Origin: Acidobacteriota bacterium
GTDB lineage: Bacteria; Acidobacteriota; Blastocatellia; Pyrinomonadales; Pyrinomonadaceae
Reading direction: 5' to 3'
Assembly (NCBI GenBank): GCA_024640445.1
Contig: JAHEEZ010000095.1
Location: 1 to 12,498 of the forward strand
Length of the DNA stretch: 12,498 nucleotides
The notes below the pieces were generated by a model. The model saw only the letters and a program-made list of their open reading frames with translations, made no database searches and was not told where the DNA came from. Within the stretch, counting starts at the first letter, position 1, and every line of letters starts with the position of its first letter. The translations under genes and the position numbers were made by a program. This document shows positions 1 to 7,132 of the stretch, in pieces.

Positions 1-2069
1 GTCTTCCTGTCTCCCAGTTTCTGGTTCAGAAGCATAAGGTTATATATCGAAGAAAGATCCTCCGGGTCGATCTGCAACACTCTCTCGTAGTAACCTTTCG
101 CGATCTCGAGTTGCTCGTCCCTTTGGTCTTTCGCCACCGCTTCGCTCTTGATCTTGGCAAGTTCTCCGAGTTGCTGAAGCGTCATGCGGTCGTTCGGATA
201 CTTTTCCAACACCTTCAGGAAATCCGCTTCAGCGCCGTCAAGATCGCTCAACACTCGTCGGATCCGCCCTTTCTGGAAGATCGCGCGATAGTTCTCGCTT
301 TCAAGGTCAAGCGATTTGTCGATAAGCTTCTCGGCGTCCTTCCATCCGCCCATCTGCATAAACGCGAGGGCCTTGTTGGTATAGGCAAAAGCGCGGTAAT
401 CGTTTTTGAAATCGATAACCTCGTCAAATGCGTCCGCTGCCTGCGGGAACTGTTTCTGATCCAGCAGCGCGATCCCATAATGATTCCAGCGTTTCCAGTC
501 GCCGGAGGTATCGACCGTCCTCTTCGGTGGCGCTTTCGTCTTGTCGCCCACCATGAAACTCTCATCGGAGGTTGCCATGGTGACAACCGGGAATTCCTTT
601 TCCTGGCCCATCACATAGTCACTGTAGACACGCGTGAATCGACGGTATTTGACTGATGCCGATAACTTTACCTCGCCCTCAATGCCTTCGGGCACGTCGA
701 ATTTGTACCTTGCCAGGTCCGATTTTCCGGAAGGGATCGCGTTGTTGTATGCGACCACCCTGGTTTGCCATATGTGATGTATGTCATTGAGCGTACCGTC
801 GGGCTTAACAAGAAAGGTCTTGTAATTGTGTGCCCTTGGGTCGAGATCGCCATTTGAATCAATGTACCCGGATTTGTAAAGCACCTTTCCGTCCGGGTCC
901 GCGACCGAGAATTCGATGTAGGCTTCGTAGAAGTCCCTAAGCTCGGGCGGGAAAGAATGGCCGATGTTCTTATTGGTGACGATAACGTCAACGGTCAGCG
1001 AGTCGCCGCCCTTGATTCGAAAGTCCTCGCGGTTGACCGGTGCGATGAGTTTCTCTTTCGAAGACCCCTTTGCCCGCCGATGGATGCCGAAAATGTCGAT
1101 CCCAACCTTGTCGTCCTGGAGGAATCTGACTACCTCATCGAACTGGTCCTTGAACCCATATACATAAGGTATCGCCGTATTGGCCGCCGCGAACCTGTGC
1201 GAGGTGATCATTTCATTCTTCACCGATACGTCATAGTAGCGGGTCGGCACCTTCTTCATGTGACAGGAATTGCAGGTTTCCTTGTCGCGCGTATAGAAAG
1301 GATGCGGAACCTCCTTCGAGAAAGAAGACTGCTGGAACTCATCCCCGACCATGAACGCGCGAAGGAATTTGTAATCGTTTAACTCTTTCGGGACCTGCGA
1401 TTTGTGACAGGCAGCGCAGAATTGCGGCTGCTTGAGCAGGGGACGCATCATTGCCCGCTTGTGACCCTCAATATCGTTCTGGATATCTTCGTCCGTCACG
1501 TTGAAGACCTTTGCACCGTCCTTTTCCTGGATAAGCGCCGGCTGCCCCATCACATACCCCCCGATGCCGCGTCCGGACACGGACTCGATCGAATGGCAGA
1601 CGATGCAGGAGACGCCCTCCTCATCAAACGGACGATCTTTGACCCTCGGCTTGTCCGTCAGGGCGCCGCTAAAAAGAGCCGCGGGATTGTGGCACGACTC
1701 GCAGTGCCTGGTAAAAGCAATGTTCTTCTGATTGATCAGGTCGTTGACGTTCTTCTGGTAGAACGGCTCAACGAATGAATTCGCGTGAGCAGATTGCGCC
1801 CACTGCGGGTGAACGTCAGTGTGACACTTTCCGCAGCGGTTGGCGGAAACAAAGTCCGTTCCGGGTATGAACTTGCCATTAGACGTGTTGGCGTTGCCGG
1901 GTGCGAACGGGCGGTCTTTCCCAAATCTGAAGTCGTACGATTCACTGACCCATTCGCTGTATTCCTCGCGCGAAACCGTCTCGCTTTCTGCAGCGGTTGA
2001 AACAAGAAATGCAAATCCAACGGTCGCAAAAAGCGCCACCGCCGCGTACTTCAATAAAATCCTGTTCAT
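1..2069 (-). CDS. Pentaheme cytochrome c with C-terminal TPR region (partial, runs off left edge)
   Basis: The frame is open from an ATG at 2069 to the window edge, giving 689 residues and no stop, so the C-terminus is missing. Residues 1-27 form a signal peptide (basic MNRILLK, then a hydrophobic stretch ending STAA), so the protein is exported to the periplasm or cell surface. Five CxxCH heme c sites lie at residues 79-83 (CGKCH), 123-127 (CESCH), 155-159 (CIVCH), 218-222 (CAACH) and 266-270 (CNSCH). Extra histidines nearby (for example H87, H95, H203, H256, H291) could be distal ligands. Residues 350-500 look beta-rich. From about 527 the sequence is helical and TPR-like (NHYGIALLDQKQFPQAADAF, then further A/Y/G-x-A helices). 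The arrangement resembles cytochrome c554-type multiheme proteins, which carry electrons; the acceptor is unknown. It lies 98 bp downstream of the M14 peptidase gene on the same strand and has its own candidate promoter. A GTG lies three codons upstream, just after an in-frame stop, but ATG with GAG about 8 nt before it is preferred. Confidence 0.88.
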   Translation of the reverse strand, partial: MNRILLKYAAVALFATVGFAFLVSTAAESETVSREEYSEWVSESYDFRFGKDRPFAPGNANTSNGKFIPGTDFVSANRCGKCHTDVHPQWAQSAHANSFVEPFYQKNVNDLINQKNIAFTRHCESCHNPAALFSGALTDKPRVKDRPFDEEGVSCIVCHSIESVSGRGIGGYVMGQPALIQEKDGAKVFNVTDEDIQNDIEGHKRAMMRPLLKQPQFCAACHKSQVPKELNDYKFLRAFMVGDEFQQSSFSKEVPHPFYTRDKETCNSCHMKKVPTRYYDVSVKNEMITSHRFAAANTAIPYVYGFKDQFDEVVRFLQDDKVGIDIFGIHRRAKGSSKEKLIAPVNREDFRIKGGDSLTVDVIVTNKNIGHSFPPELRDFYEAYIEFSVADPDGKVLYKSGYIDSNGDLDPRAHNYKTFLVKPDGTLNDIHHIWQTRVVAYNNAIPSGKSDLARYKFDVPEGIEGEVKLSASVKYRRFTRVYSDYVMGQEKEFPVVTMATSDESFMVGDKTKAPPKRTVDTSGDWKRWNHYGIALLDQKQFPQAADAFDEVIDFKNDYRAFAYTNKALAFMQMGGWKDAEKLIDKSLDLESENYRAIFQKGRIRRVLSDLDGAEADFLKVLEKYPNDRMTLQQLGELAKIKSEAVAKDQRDEQLEIAKGYYERVLQIDPEDLSSIYNLMLLNQKLGDRK

Positions 2070-2116
2070 ACTTGGCACTCAATTCTGAGGAAGGCTCAAT
2101 GGTCAATGATTGAAAA

Positions 2117-2145
2117 ATAATATCGGCTTGATGTTCAATCCGCAA
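2117..2145 (-). promoter_or_regulatory. Candidate promoter for the multiheme cytochrome gene
   Basis: Read on the minus strand, TTGCGG (2145-2140) and TATTAT (2122-2117) are separated by exactly 17 bp. The -10 matches consensus at 5 of 6 bases; the -35 only at 3 of 6. The expected start is near 2110, leaving a leader of about 40 nt before the ATG at 2069. The site sits in the 98-bp gap after the M14 gene, so the cytochrome could be transcribed alone or by readthrough. Confidence 0.35.
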
Positions 2146-2167
2146 GCAATGCTCCAAGAGGCGCTGC

Positions 2168-3952
2168 TTAGAAATCGACCGTCATGATCCGCCCCACCGG
2201 ATAGACTCCTGTCTCTTCGCGATACCCGGAACGGTCATAGAAAAAGTTGAGCCTCGCGCGTGGGCTGGAAGCGAACTTCTCGTCTTTCAATTTTTCTTCG
2301 AACTCGGCTTTCAGGGCCGGGTCATTGGCGAGCATCTCAGCTGCCAGAGCCTCAAGCGCATAGGCTTCCGCGTATTCCTTCCTTTCAAAGATCGAATTGA
2401 AGAAGCCCCAGTAGAAAAACGAATCCGGCCCGTCAGGTTCAAGCAGATGGATCGCGACGGCTGCTGAGGTCTGCCCGACCGGGACCACGGCCGAACCTTT
2501 CGGATACTCGCGTTTCTCCTTTATCGGAACGCTTCTGGCTGAGAGAGTAATGTGTCCTTCAAATGGAGCGACCGCCCACTTCGGCTCCTCAAACCGATAG
2601 CTCTCCACCTCGATCACCTTGCCGACGGAAAGCCTCTCAAACTGGATTCCGTGCAGGCTGAGCCTTTCGATCACATCAGTCCATTGGGGAGGTACTATGT
2701 AATATCTCGGCGGAACGACTGACTTCGTTACCTCCGCCGTGTCATACCAGGGTATCGTCACGTCCAAAGGTTCGGTTCCGTAAACGAGGCGCTTGCCGCC
2801 TGACGCGTACGAGTCTTCATATCTCACTGAAAGCCCTTTGAATGCATACTTTCCCGCTTCGCGCGAGATCCTCAAGGCAAGCGGAAATCCCGCTTTGTCC
2901 GTCTGGCTCTCGCCGAGCCTCGAAGCGGCAAGATCCGCTGCCGCGTTCGCTTTCTTCAACGAATCCGCGGACCTGACTATCTCGCCGATCATATTCACCA
3001 GAAGGTCGTAAGTGCCCCGTACGCGGCTTTGATAATCTTTCAGCGAATGCGCCTCTATGAGCAAACCGGTCCTGTTTCGCAGCGGTGTGTAACCGGTGGC
3101 GAATTTAGGGGTCGCGATGAAGGCGAACATTCCCTTGGTGGGGTCGGCGGAATCCGCCAGCTGTATGTATGGGGAAAGGAGATTTCCCGTCGATTCGGTC
3201 CTCTGCACGACTTCGGGAAAATGTGTTCCCATCCAGGCTTTAAGAAGCTCCGGGGCCTCCTGATGCCGTGCGTACTCCCACGTAATGTTATACCGAAAGT
3301 CAGCCCCGTCGGTTACGTGGCAATCAATGAAAAAGTCCGGGTTCCACCTGTTCCAGAGGGAAAGCCATGAGCGTGTCTCGGCCGTATCGGCCTTCATATA
3401 GTCACGATTCAGGTTCTGATTGGCGGAGTTTGCGCGAAACCCCATTTCCTCCGGGCCATTCTGGTTTATCCTGTTGTATCTGCTGAAGATTTCGTGTCCG
3501 TCTACGTTGTATATCGGTATAAAGAGGATGACATTGTGCTTCAGAAGGAATCGCATTTCCGGGAAAAGGGCAATATCCCGCAAAAGCGCAAATCCCGCGT
3601 CCTTTCCGTCCGATTCACCGGCGTGAATTGCAGCTTGCACCAGTATCACCGATTTACCAGACCTTTTTGCCCCTTCCGGAGTGAAATCTTCGCCTTCGGT
3701 TGCGATGAGGAGAGGAATTTCCCGTCCTTCTGAACTTTTTCCGGCGGATACGTAGCGGATAAAGGGAGACAATTTCGCCAGATCTCTTGCAAACCGCAAT
3801 GTTTCCGGATACCTGGGGGTCTTCTTGTAGCCTGATGACTCAGCAAATGTAAGCCATTCCTTTGGCACGGGCCGATGCGAATTTTGGGCGCGGATCGCAC
3901 AGGGAATTGCTGTTGCCACAAGTAGTGCTGTAAGTAAATATCTAAAGGACAT
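2168..3952 (-). CDS. Secreted M14-family zinc carboxypeptidase
   Basis: This 594-residue protein belongs to the M14 (carboxypeptidase A-like) metallopeptidases, which remove C-terminal residues from peptides or trim cell-wall peptides. Residues 1-22 are a signal peptide (MSFRYLLTALLVATAIPCAIRA, likely cut before Q23), so it works outside the cytoplasm. The zinc site is visible: H110 and E113 in AAIHAGES, and H212 in FFIDCHVTDG. NLNRDY (N180-Y185) matches the substrate-binding Asn-Arg region. E300 in GLLIEAHS sits where the catalytic glutamate of carboxypeptidase A lies. The M14 domain covers roughly residues 45-330; the remaining 260 residues form a C-terminal region I cannot assign. The protein is longer than a minimal M14 enzyme but normal for the large secreted bacterial forms. 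The ATG at 3952 is the only sensible start because the signal peptide begins there; the Shine-Dalgarno is weak (GAG 7 nt upstream). No convincing promoter was seen in front of it. Exact substrate is unknown. Confidence 0.92.
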   Translation of the reverse strand: MSFRYLLTALLVATAIPCAIRAQNSHRPVPKEWLTFAESSGYKKTPRYPETLRFARDLAKLSPFIRYVSAGKSSEGREIPLLIATEGEDFTPEGAKRSGKSVILVQAAIHAGESDGKDAGFALLRDIALFPEMRFLLKHNVILFIPIYNVDGHEIFSRYNRINQNGPEEMGFRANSANQNLNRDYMKADTAETRSWLSLWNRWNPDFFIDCHVTDGADFRYNITWEYARHQEAPELLKAWMGTHFPEVVQRTESTGNLLSPYIQLADSADPTKGMFAFIATPKFATGYTPLRNRTGLLIEAHSLKDYQSRVRGTYDLLVNMIGEIVRSADSLKKANAAADLAASRLGESQTDKAGFPLALRISREAGKYAFKGLSVRYEDSYASGGKRLVYGTEPLDVTIPWYDTAEVTKSVVPPRYYIVPPQWTDVIERLSLHGIQFERLSVGKVIEVESYRFEEPKWAVAPFEGHITLSARSVPIKEKREYPKGSAVVPVGQTSAAVAIHLLEPDGPDSFFYWGFFNSIFERKEYAEAYALEALAAEMLANDPALKAEFEEKLKDEKFASSPRARLNFFYDRSGYREETGVYPVGRIMTVDF

Positions 3953-4301
3953 AATTGCTCAAGGTCTCTTGATAAGAAGTTTCGATTGTTGCGCCGAACC
4001 GTCCGCGGATGACCCCCTCGAACGGCTAACTTTAGCACATCAACGGGGACGTAATTGCGAGGACGGGTTCGACTGATACAAAACGTCCAAAAACTGGTTG
4101 AAAGCGTTTGTTCGTTAAAGCGGATGTATGATATAAACTGTGGATACCTCCGGAGCCTCGGTTCCTTATCAGTCAAAGAGGCAAAATTCAGTTTTTATTG
4201 GTATTCAAGCCGATTTTGTTGACATCGGTAGAGAATTTGTGTAAAAGTTTCAAATGGTTGTATTTGAAATACATATCTAGCTTGGGAAGCAAAGGAGAAT
4301 T
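3953..4301. other. Divergent intergenic region, 349 bp
   Basis: This stretch separates the leftward M14 gene from the rightward FecR-like pair and must hold regulatory sites for both. The right-hand 120 bp are noticeably A+T-rich and contain the promoter at 4219-4247. The left part is closer to genome-average composition. I see no RNA gene, riboswitch fold or convincing coding frame; short frames here lack start context and family features. Confidence 0.6.
4219..4247 (+). promoter_or_regulatory. Promoter for the FecR-like gene pair
   Basis: A perfect -35 box TTGACA (4219-4224) is followed after exactly 17 bp by TAAAAG (4242-4247), which fits the -10 box less well (4 of 6). The surrounding DNA is A+T-rich. 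Predicted start near 4254, giving a leader of about 48 nt that ends in a strong Shine-Dalgarno, AAAGGAGA (4291-4298), in front of the ATG at 4302. Confidence 0.6.
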
Positions 4302-4895
4302 ATGAGAATCGGAAGAATCGAAAGCAAGGCACTGTCCTTCTGTCTGCTGGTCGCGCTGACCGCAACTTACTCAATGGTGGCGATAGCCGGTGGCGAGAGA
4401 ATGGCTGGAGAGATCGTGGTATCGGGGACGGCTGTCGATGGAAACTCACCTGTCGTGCTCGTGAACGGCGAGCAGGTCAAGAGCGGGCGCTCCATTTTCA
4501 CTTCAAGCTCTATCACTACATCTGCGACCGCATCCGCGACATTGAAGATCGGTTCCGTGGGAACCCTAAGAATAGCTCCGAATTCGGCTTTGACGATTTC
4601 GTTTGATTCGAACGGTATCAAGAGTGACCTTTCGAAAGGCACGATCACAGTCTTGAGCGCAAGCGAGAAGGTTAATGTTGCTCTTCCGAACGGTTCTGTT
4701 TCTGAACTCACAACCGGAAAGAGCGCGTCGACTGCTCCCCAGGACGATGATGATGACGATAACGGCGGATCAGGTTGGTGGATTTGGGCCGTAGTGGTAG
4801 GTGGAGCAACGGCGGCTATCATCTTCGCAGCTACCAGCGGCAACAATCGCGTGGATCTTGGCGGCGGAACAATAATTGTCAGCCCCAGCGCGTAG
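4302..4895 (+). CDS. FecR-like membrane-anchored protein, first of tandem pair
   Basis: This 197-residue protein has an N-terminal signal segment (residues 9-29, ending VAIAG). A beta-strand-rich domain follows at about 36-140, with the FecR-like pattern of a glycine-containing strand, GEQVKSGRSIFTSSS, then a threshold-like S/T run and hydrophobic strands. Next come six consecutive aspartates (148-153), a GGSG hinge, one transmembrane helix (about 159-178, starting WWIW) and a 19-residue tail ending IIVSPSA. It should sit in the inner membrane with the domain outside the cytoplasm. The similarity to FecR is remote and pattern-based. The normal FecR partners (an ECF sigma factor and a TonB receptor) are absent, so a role in iron signalling is not supported. 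The start is fixed by AAAGGAGA four nt before the ATG. The second FecR-like gene begins 62 bp downstream and is probably co-transcribed. Function unknown. Confidence 0.75.
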   Translation: MRIGRIESKALSFCLLVALTATYSMVAIAGGERMAGEIVVSGTAVDGNSPVVLVNGEQVKSGRSIFTSSSITTSATASATLKIGSVGTLRIAPNSALTISFDSNGIKSDLSKGTITVLSASEKVNVALPNGSVSELTTGKSASTAPQDDDDDDNGGSGWWIWAVVVGGATAAIIFAATSGNNRVDLGGGTIIVSPSA

Positions 4896-4937
4896 ACATT
4901 TGAATCGACGTTTCATTGGAACGCGTTCACGACTTTT

Positions 4938-4947
4938 AAGGAGGAGA
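4938..4947 (+). promoter_or_regulatory. Strong ribosome binding site for second FecR-like gene
   Basis: AAGGAGGAGA is a near-perfect anti-16S complement, 10-12 nt before the ATG at 4958. It suggests that the second protein is well translated from the shared transcript. It also fixes the start codon, since the signal peptide follows directly. Confidence 0.7.
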
Positions 4948-4957
4948 TAGTAAAAAC

Positions 4958-5683
4958 ATGCTCGGCAACATTTGGATCAAAAAATCTTTGTCACTACTCA
5001 GCGCTTTCGCCGTATTGGTGGTGTATTCAAGTATCGCGGTGGCGGCACCGAAAGACGTCAGGGCTGCGATCACGGTCACCGGACAGGTTACGGTAAACGG
5101 CCAGGCGGCAGTTTCGAACGCTACCGTCGTATCCGGCAGCGTAATCACGACCGGCGCCGATTCGAGCGCTGTTATCAGTTTAAGCGACAACGGCCGAGTG
5201 GAGTTGATGGGCGACACGTCCATTACGCTCAACTATACCGATAACAGCATCATTGCGATGCTTTCCTCGGGCTCGGTTCGTATCTCTAACAAGTCAGGCA
5301 TTTCTTCAACTGTCACGACCAAGAGAGCAACGGTAGTCGGTGACTCCGTGCAGGCGAACTTGTTCTTGGTGGATGTCGGTTGCGGTGATGACGCGAAATG
5401 TTCGCAGACCTATGTCGAAACTACGACCGGTCTGGTTACCATGAACAGCGGTTCAGAAAGCAAGCAGGTTGCGGCAGGCATGGACGCCACGTCCGGATCA
5501 CCGTCGCAGACAGGCTGCAAGCCGTGCCTCAGGCCCGGTTCCGCACCTCCGGTCAGGCTCGCAGGGATTCCCTTCTGGCCATTGCTTCTTTTGGCTGGCG
5601 GCGCAGCAGTTGGCGCAATCATTTTCACCAAGCAGGAACGTGATCCTGATATCCCGGTGATCGTGGTTAGCCCCACTCAGTAA
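4958..5683 (+). CDS. FecR-like membrane-anchored protein, second of tandem pair
   Basis: This 241-residue protein has a signal peptide (residues 1-30, KKSLSLLSAFAVLVVYSS then AVAA). Its FecR-like beta domain at about 34-130 is clearer than in its neighbour: AITVTGQVTVNGQAAVSN, then GSVITTGADSSAVISLSDNG and a VELMGDTSITLNY strand. This is the usual FecR plan of 'glycine strand, threshold, S/T-rich turn, strand'. A second part (130-200) carries four cysteines: C142 and C148, plus C187 and C190 in a CKPC motif. One transmembrane helix (about 204-223) and an 18-residue tail ending VIVVSPTQ close the protein. The helix-to-tail segment resembles the first copy (both have GGA...AIIF, then a tail ending VSP[S/T]x), so the two are probably diverged paralogues. 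The domain is expected outside the cytoplasm, with the tail inside. No sigma factor or TonB receptor is nearby. A hairpin terminator follows, so the pair forms one transcription unit. Function unknown. Confidence 0.82.
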   Translation: MLGNIWIKKSLSLLSAFAVLVVYSSIAVAAPKDVRAAITVTGQVTVNGQAAVSNATVVSGSVITTGADSSAVISLSDNGRVELMGDTSITLNYTDNSIIAMLSSGSVRISNKSGISSTVTTKRATVVGDSVQANLFLVDVGCGDDAKCSQTYVETTTGLVTMNSGSESKQVAAGMDATSGSPSQTGCKPCLRPGSAPPVRLAGIPFWPLLLLAGGAAVGAIIFTKQERDPDIPVIVVSPTQ

Positions 5684-5708
5684 GTCTTCCTAAAGTTGGA
5701 TTTGAACA

Positions 5709-5757
5709 GCGGGTTGTGTTTCATTTAACATAACCCGCATCTCTTTGTCTTTATTTG
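5709..5757 (+). terminator. Intrinsic-type terminator after the FecR-like pair
   Basis: Positions 5709-5720 pair with 5727-5738 over 12 bp (one G-U pair) around a six-base loop, TCATTT. The outer arm GCGGGTT/AACCCGC is perfect. A T-rich but interrupted tract follows (5739-5757). It begins 25 bp after the stop codon and separates the FecR-like pair from ugd. Confidence 0.75.
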
Positions 5758-5802
5758 TGAAAGATTTAACAAGGCAGGTATTCAGCATCAATTATTAACG
5801 CT

Positions 5803-7101
5803 ATGCATATCGCTGTTATAGGTACGGGTTACGTAGGCCTGGTCACGGGGGCTTGTTTTGCCGAGTTCGGAGTCGAGGTCACATGCGTGGATGTCGACGA
5901 GAACAAGATCGAGGGACTTAAGAACGGTATCATCCCGATCTACGAGCCGGGTCTCGACACCATAGTCGAGAAGAACTTCAAAGCCGGAAGGCTTCACTTT
6001 ACTACCGACATCAGATCCGCGGTCGAAACGGCATTGGTAGTTTTTCTCGCCGTCGGAACTCCGCCGAAAGCAGACGGATCGCCTGACATGAGCTACTACC
6101 AGCAGGCGGCAAAGGACATTGCAGAAGCGATGAACGGCTACAAGGTGCTGGTCACGAAATCGACAGTTCCGGTCGGGACCGGAAAATGGCTCAGGGAATT
6201 CGTGTCTTCGAACCAGAACATCGAGACGGATTTCGGAGTGGCATCCAACCCGGAATTCCTGCGGGAAGGCGCCGCGATCGAGGATTTCATGCGGCCGGAC
6301 CGTGTCGTGATCGGCAGCAACGAAGAACACGCGATCGCGATAATGAAGGACCTATACCGGCCCCTCTATTTGATCGAGACCCCGATCGTCATCACCTCGC
6401 TGGAGGCCGCGGAACTCATCAAGTACGCGTCGAACGCGTTCCTGGCCACCAAGATCACATTTATCAACGAGGTCGCGAATCTTTGCGACGCAATCGGGTG
6501 CGACGTTCACGACGTGGCCCGCGGGATGGGCATGGACAACCGGATCGGCAAGAAATTCCTCCATCCGGGGCCCGGATACGGCGGTTCGTGCTTTCCAAAG
6601 GATACCCGCGCTCTTACGACGGTCGCTGACCAGTTTGGGGTTGAGACTCTGATCGTCGATGCAGTGATTGAAGCGAATGAACGACAAAGGGACGCGATGA
6701 TCCCCAAAATAGAATCGCTGATCGGAGGCTTTGAAGGAAAACAAATAGGTGTGCTTGGCCTCTCTTTCAAACCCGAAACGGACGACATGCGCGAATCCCC
6801 TGCAGTCGAGATCATCAACCTGATGGTGTCAAAGGGAGCGACTGTTAAAGCGTACGACCCCGTCGCGATGGAAGAGGCAAAGCATATTCTTCCTGACATC
6901 GGTTACGCGGAGAACGAATACGATGCCATTGCCGGCGCTGACGCGCTTGTGATCGTCACGGAATGGAACCAGTTCCGCGCGCTGGATATGGAAAAGGTTC
7001 GTTCTTTGCTGAAATCGCCGAAGATCGCCGACCTCAGGAATATCTACGAGCCCGGTGACATGCGCGAAATGGGCTTCGAGTACGTAGGAGTCGGCAGGTA
7101 A
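5803..7101 (+). CDS. ugd: UDP-glucose 6-dehydrogenase
   Basis: This cytoplasmic enzyme oxidises UDP-glucose to UDP-glucuronate using two NAD+, supplying precursors for capsule, exopolysaccharide or other surface glycans. At 432 residues it is the standard length. The N-terminal Rossmann domain carries GTGYVG (7-12) and D30 at the end of the second strand for NAD ribose. The segment around LIKYASNAFLATKITFINE supplies K207 and N211 of the active site. The catalytic cysteine is C263 in GPGYGGSCFPKD. The C-terminal UDP-binding domain has GVLGLSFKPETDDMRESP (316-333). All key residues are present. The ATG at 5803 begins the MHIAVIGTGY strand exactly, so the start is secure. No clear Shine-Dalgarno precedes it: AAGGCAGG (5771-5778) is too far. 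The SDR epimerase gene follows after 31 bp, making a two-gene nucleotide-sugar unit. Confidence 0.97.
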   Translation: MHIAVIGTGYVGLVTGACFAEFGVEVTCVDVDENKIEGLKNGIIPIYEPGLDTIVEKNFKAGRLHFTTDIRSAVETALVVFLAVGTPPKADGSPDMSYYQQAAKDIAEAMNGYKVLVTKSTVPVGTGKWLREFVSSNQNIETDFGVASNPEFLREGAAIEDFMRPDRVVIGSNEEHAIAIMKDLYRPLYLIETPIVITSLEAAELIKYASNAFLATKITFINEVANLCDAIGCDVHDVARGMGMDNRIGKKFLHPGPGYGGSCFPKDTRALTTVADQFGVETLIVDAVIEANERQRDAMIPKIESLIGGFEGKQIGVLGLSFKPETDDMRESPAVEIINLMVSKGATVKAYDPVAMEEAKHILPDIGYAENEYDAIAGADALVIVTEWNQFRALDMEKVRSLLKSPKIADLRNIYEPGDMREMGFEYVGVGR

Positions 7102-7132
7102 ATTCATTGCCCTGCAAAGGACACCCGCACAT

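Noticed and set aside
111..656. Open frames on the plus strand opposite the cytochrome gene
   Set aside because: The minus-strand frame has five CxxCH sites and TPR-like repeats through the same DNA; the plus-strand peptides show no family signature.
4302..5683. Reading the FecR-like pair as a ferric-citrate type iron-signalling system
   Set aside because: No ECF sigma factor, TonB-dependent receptor or siderophore gene lies in the window, and the membrane helix is at the wrong end for classical FecR.
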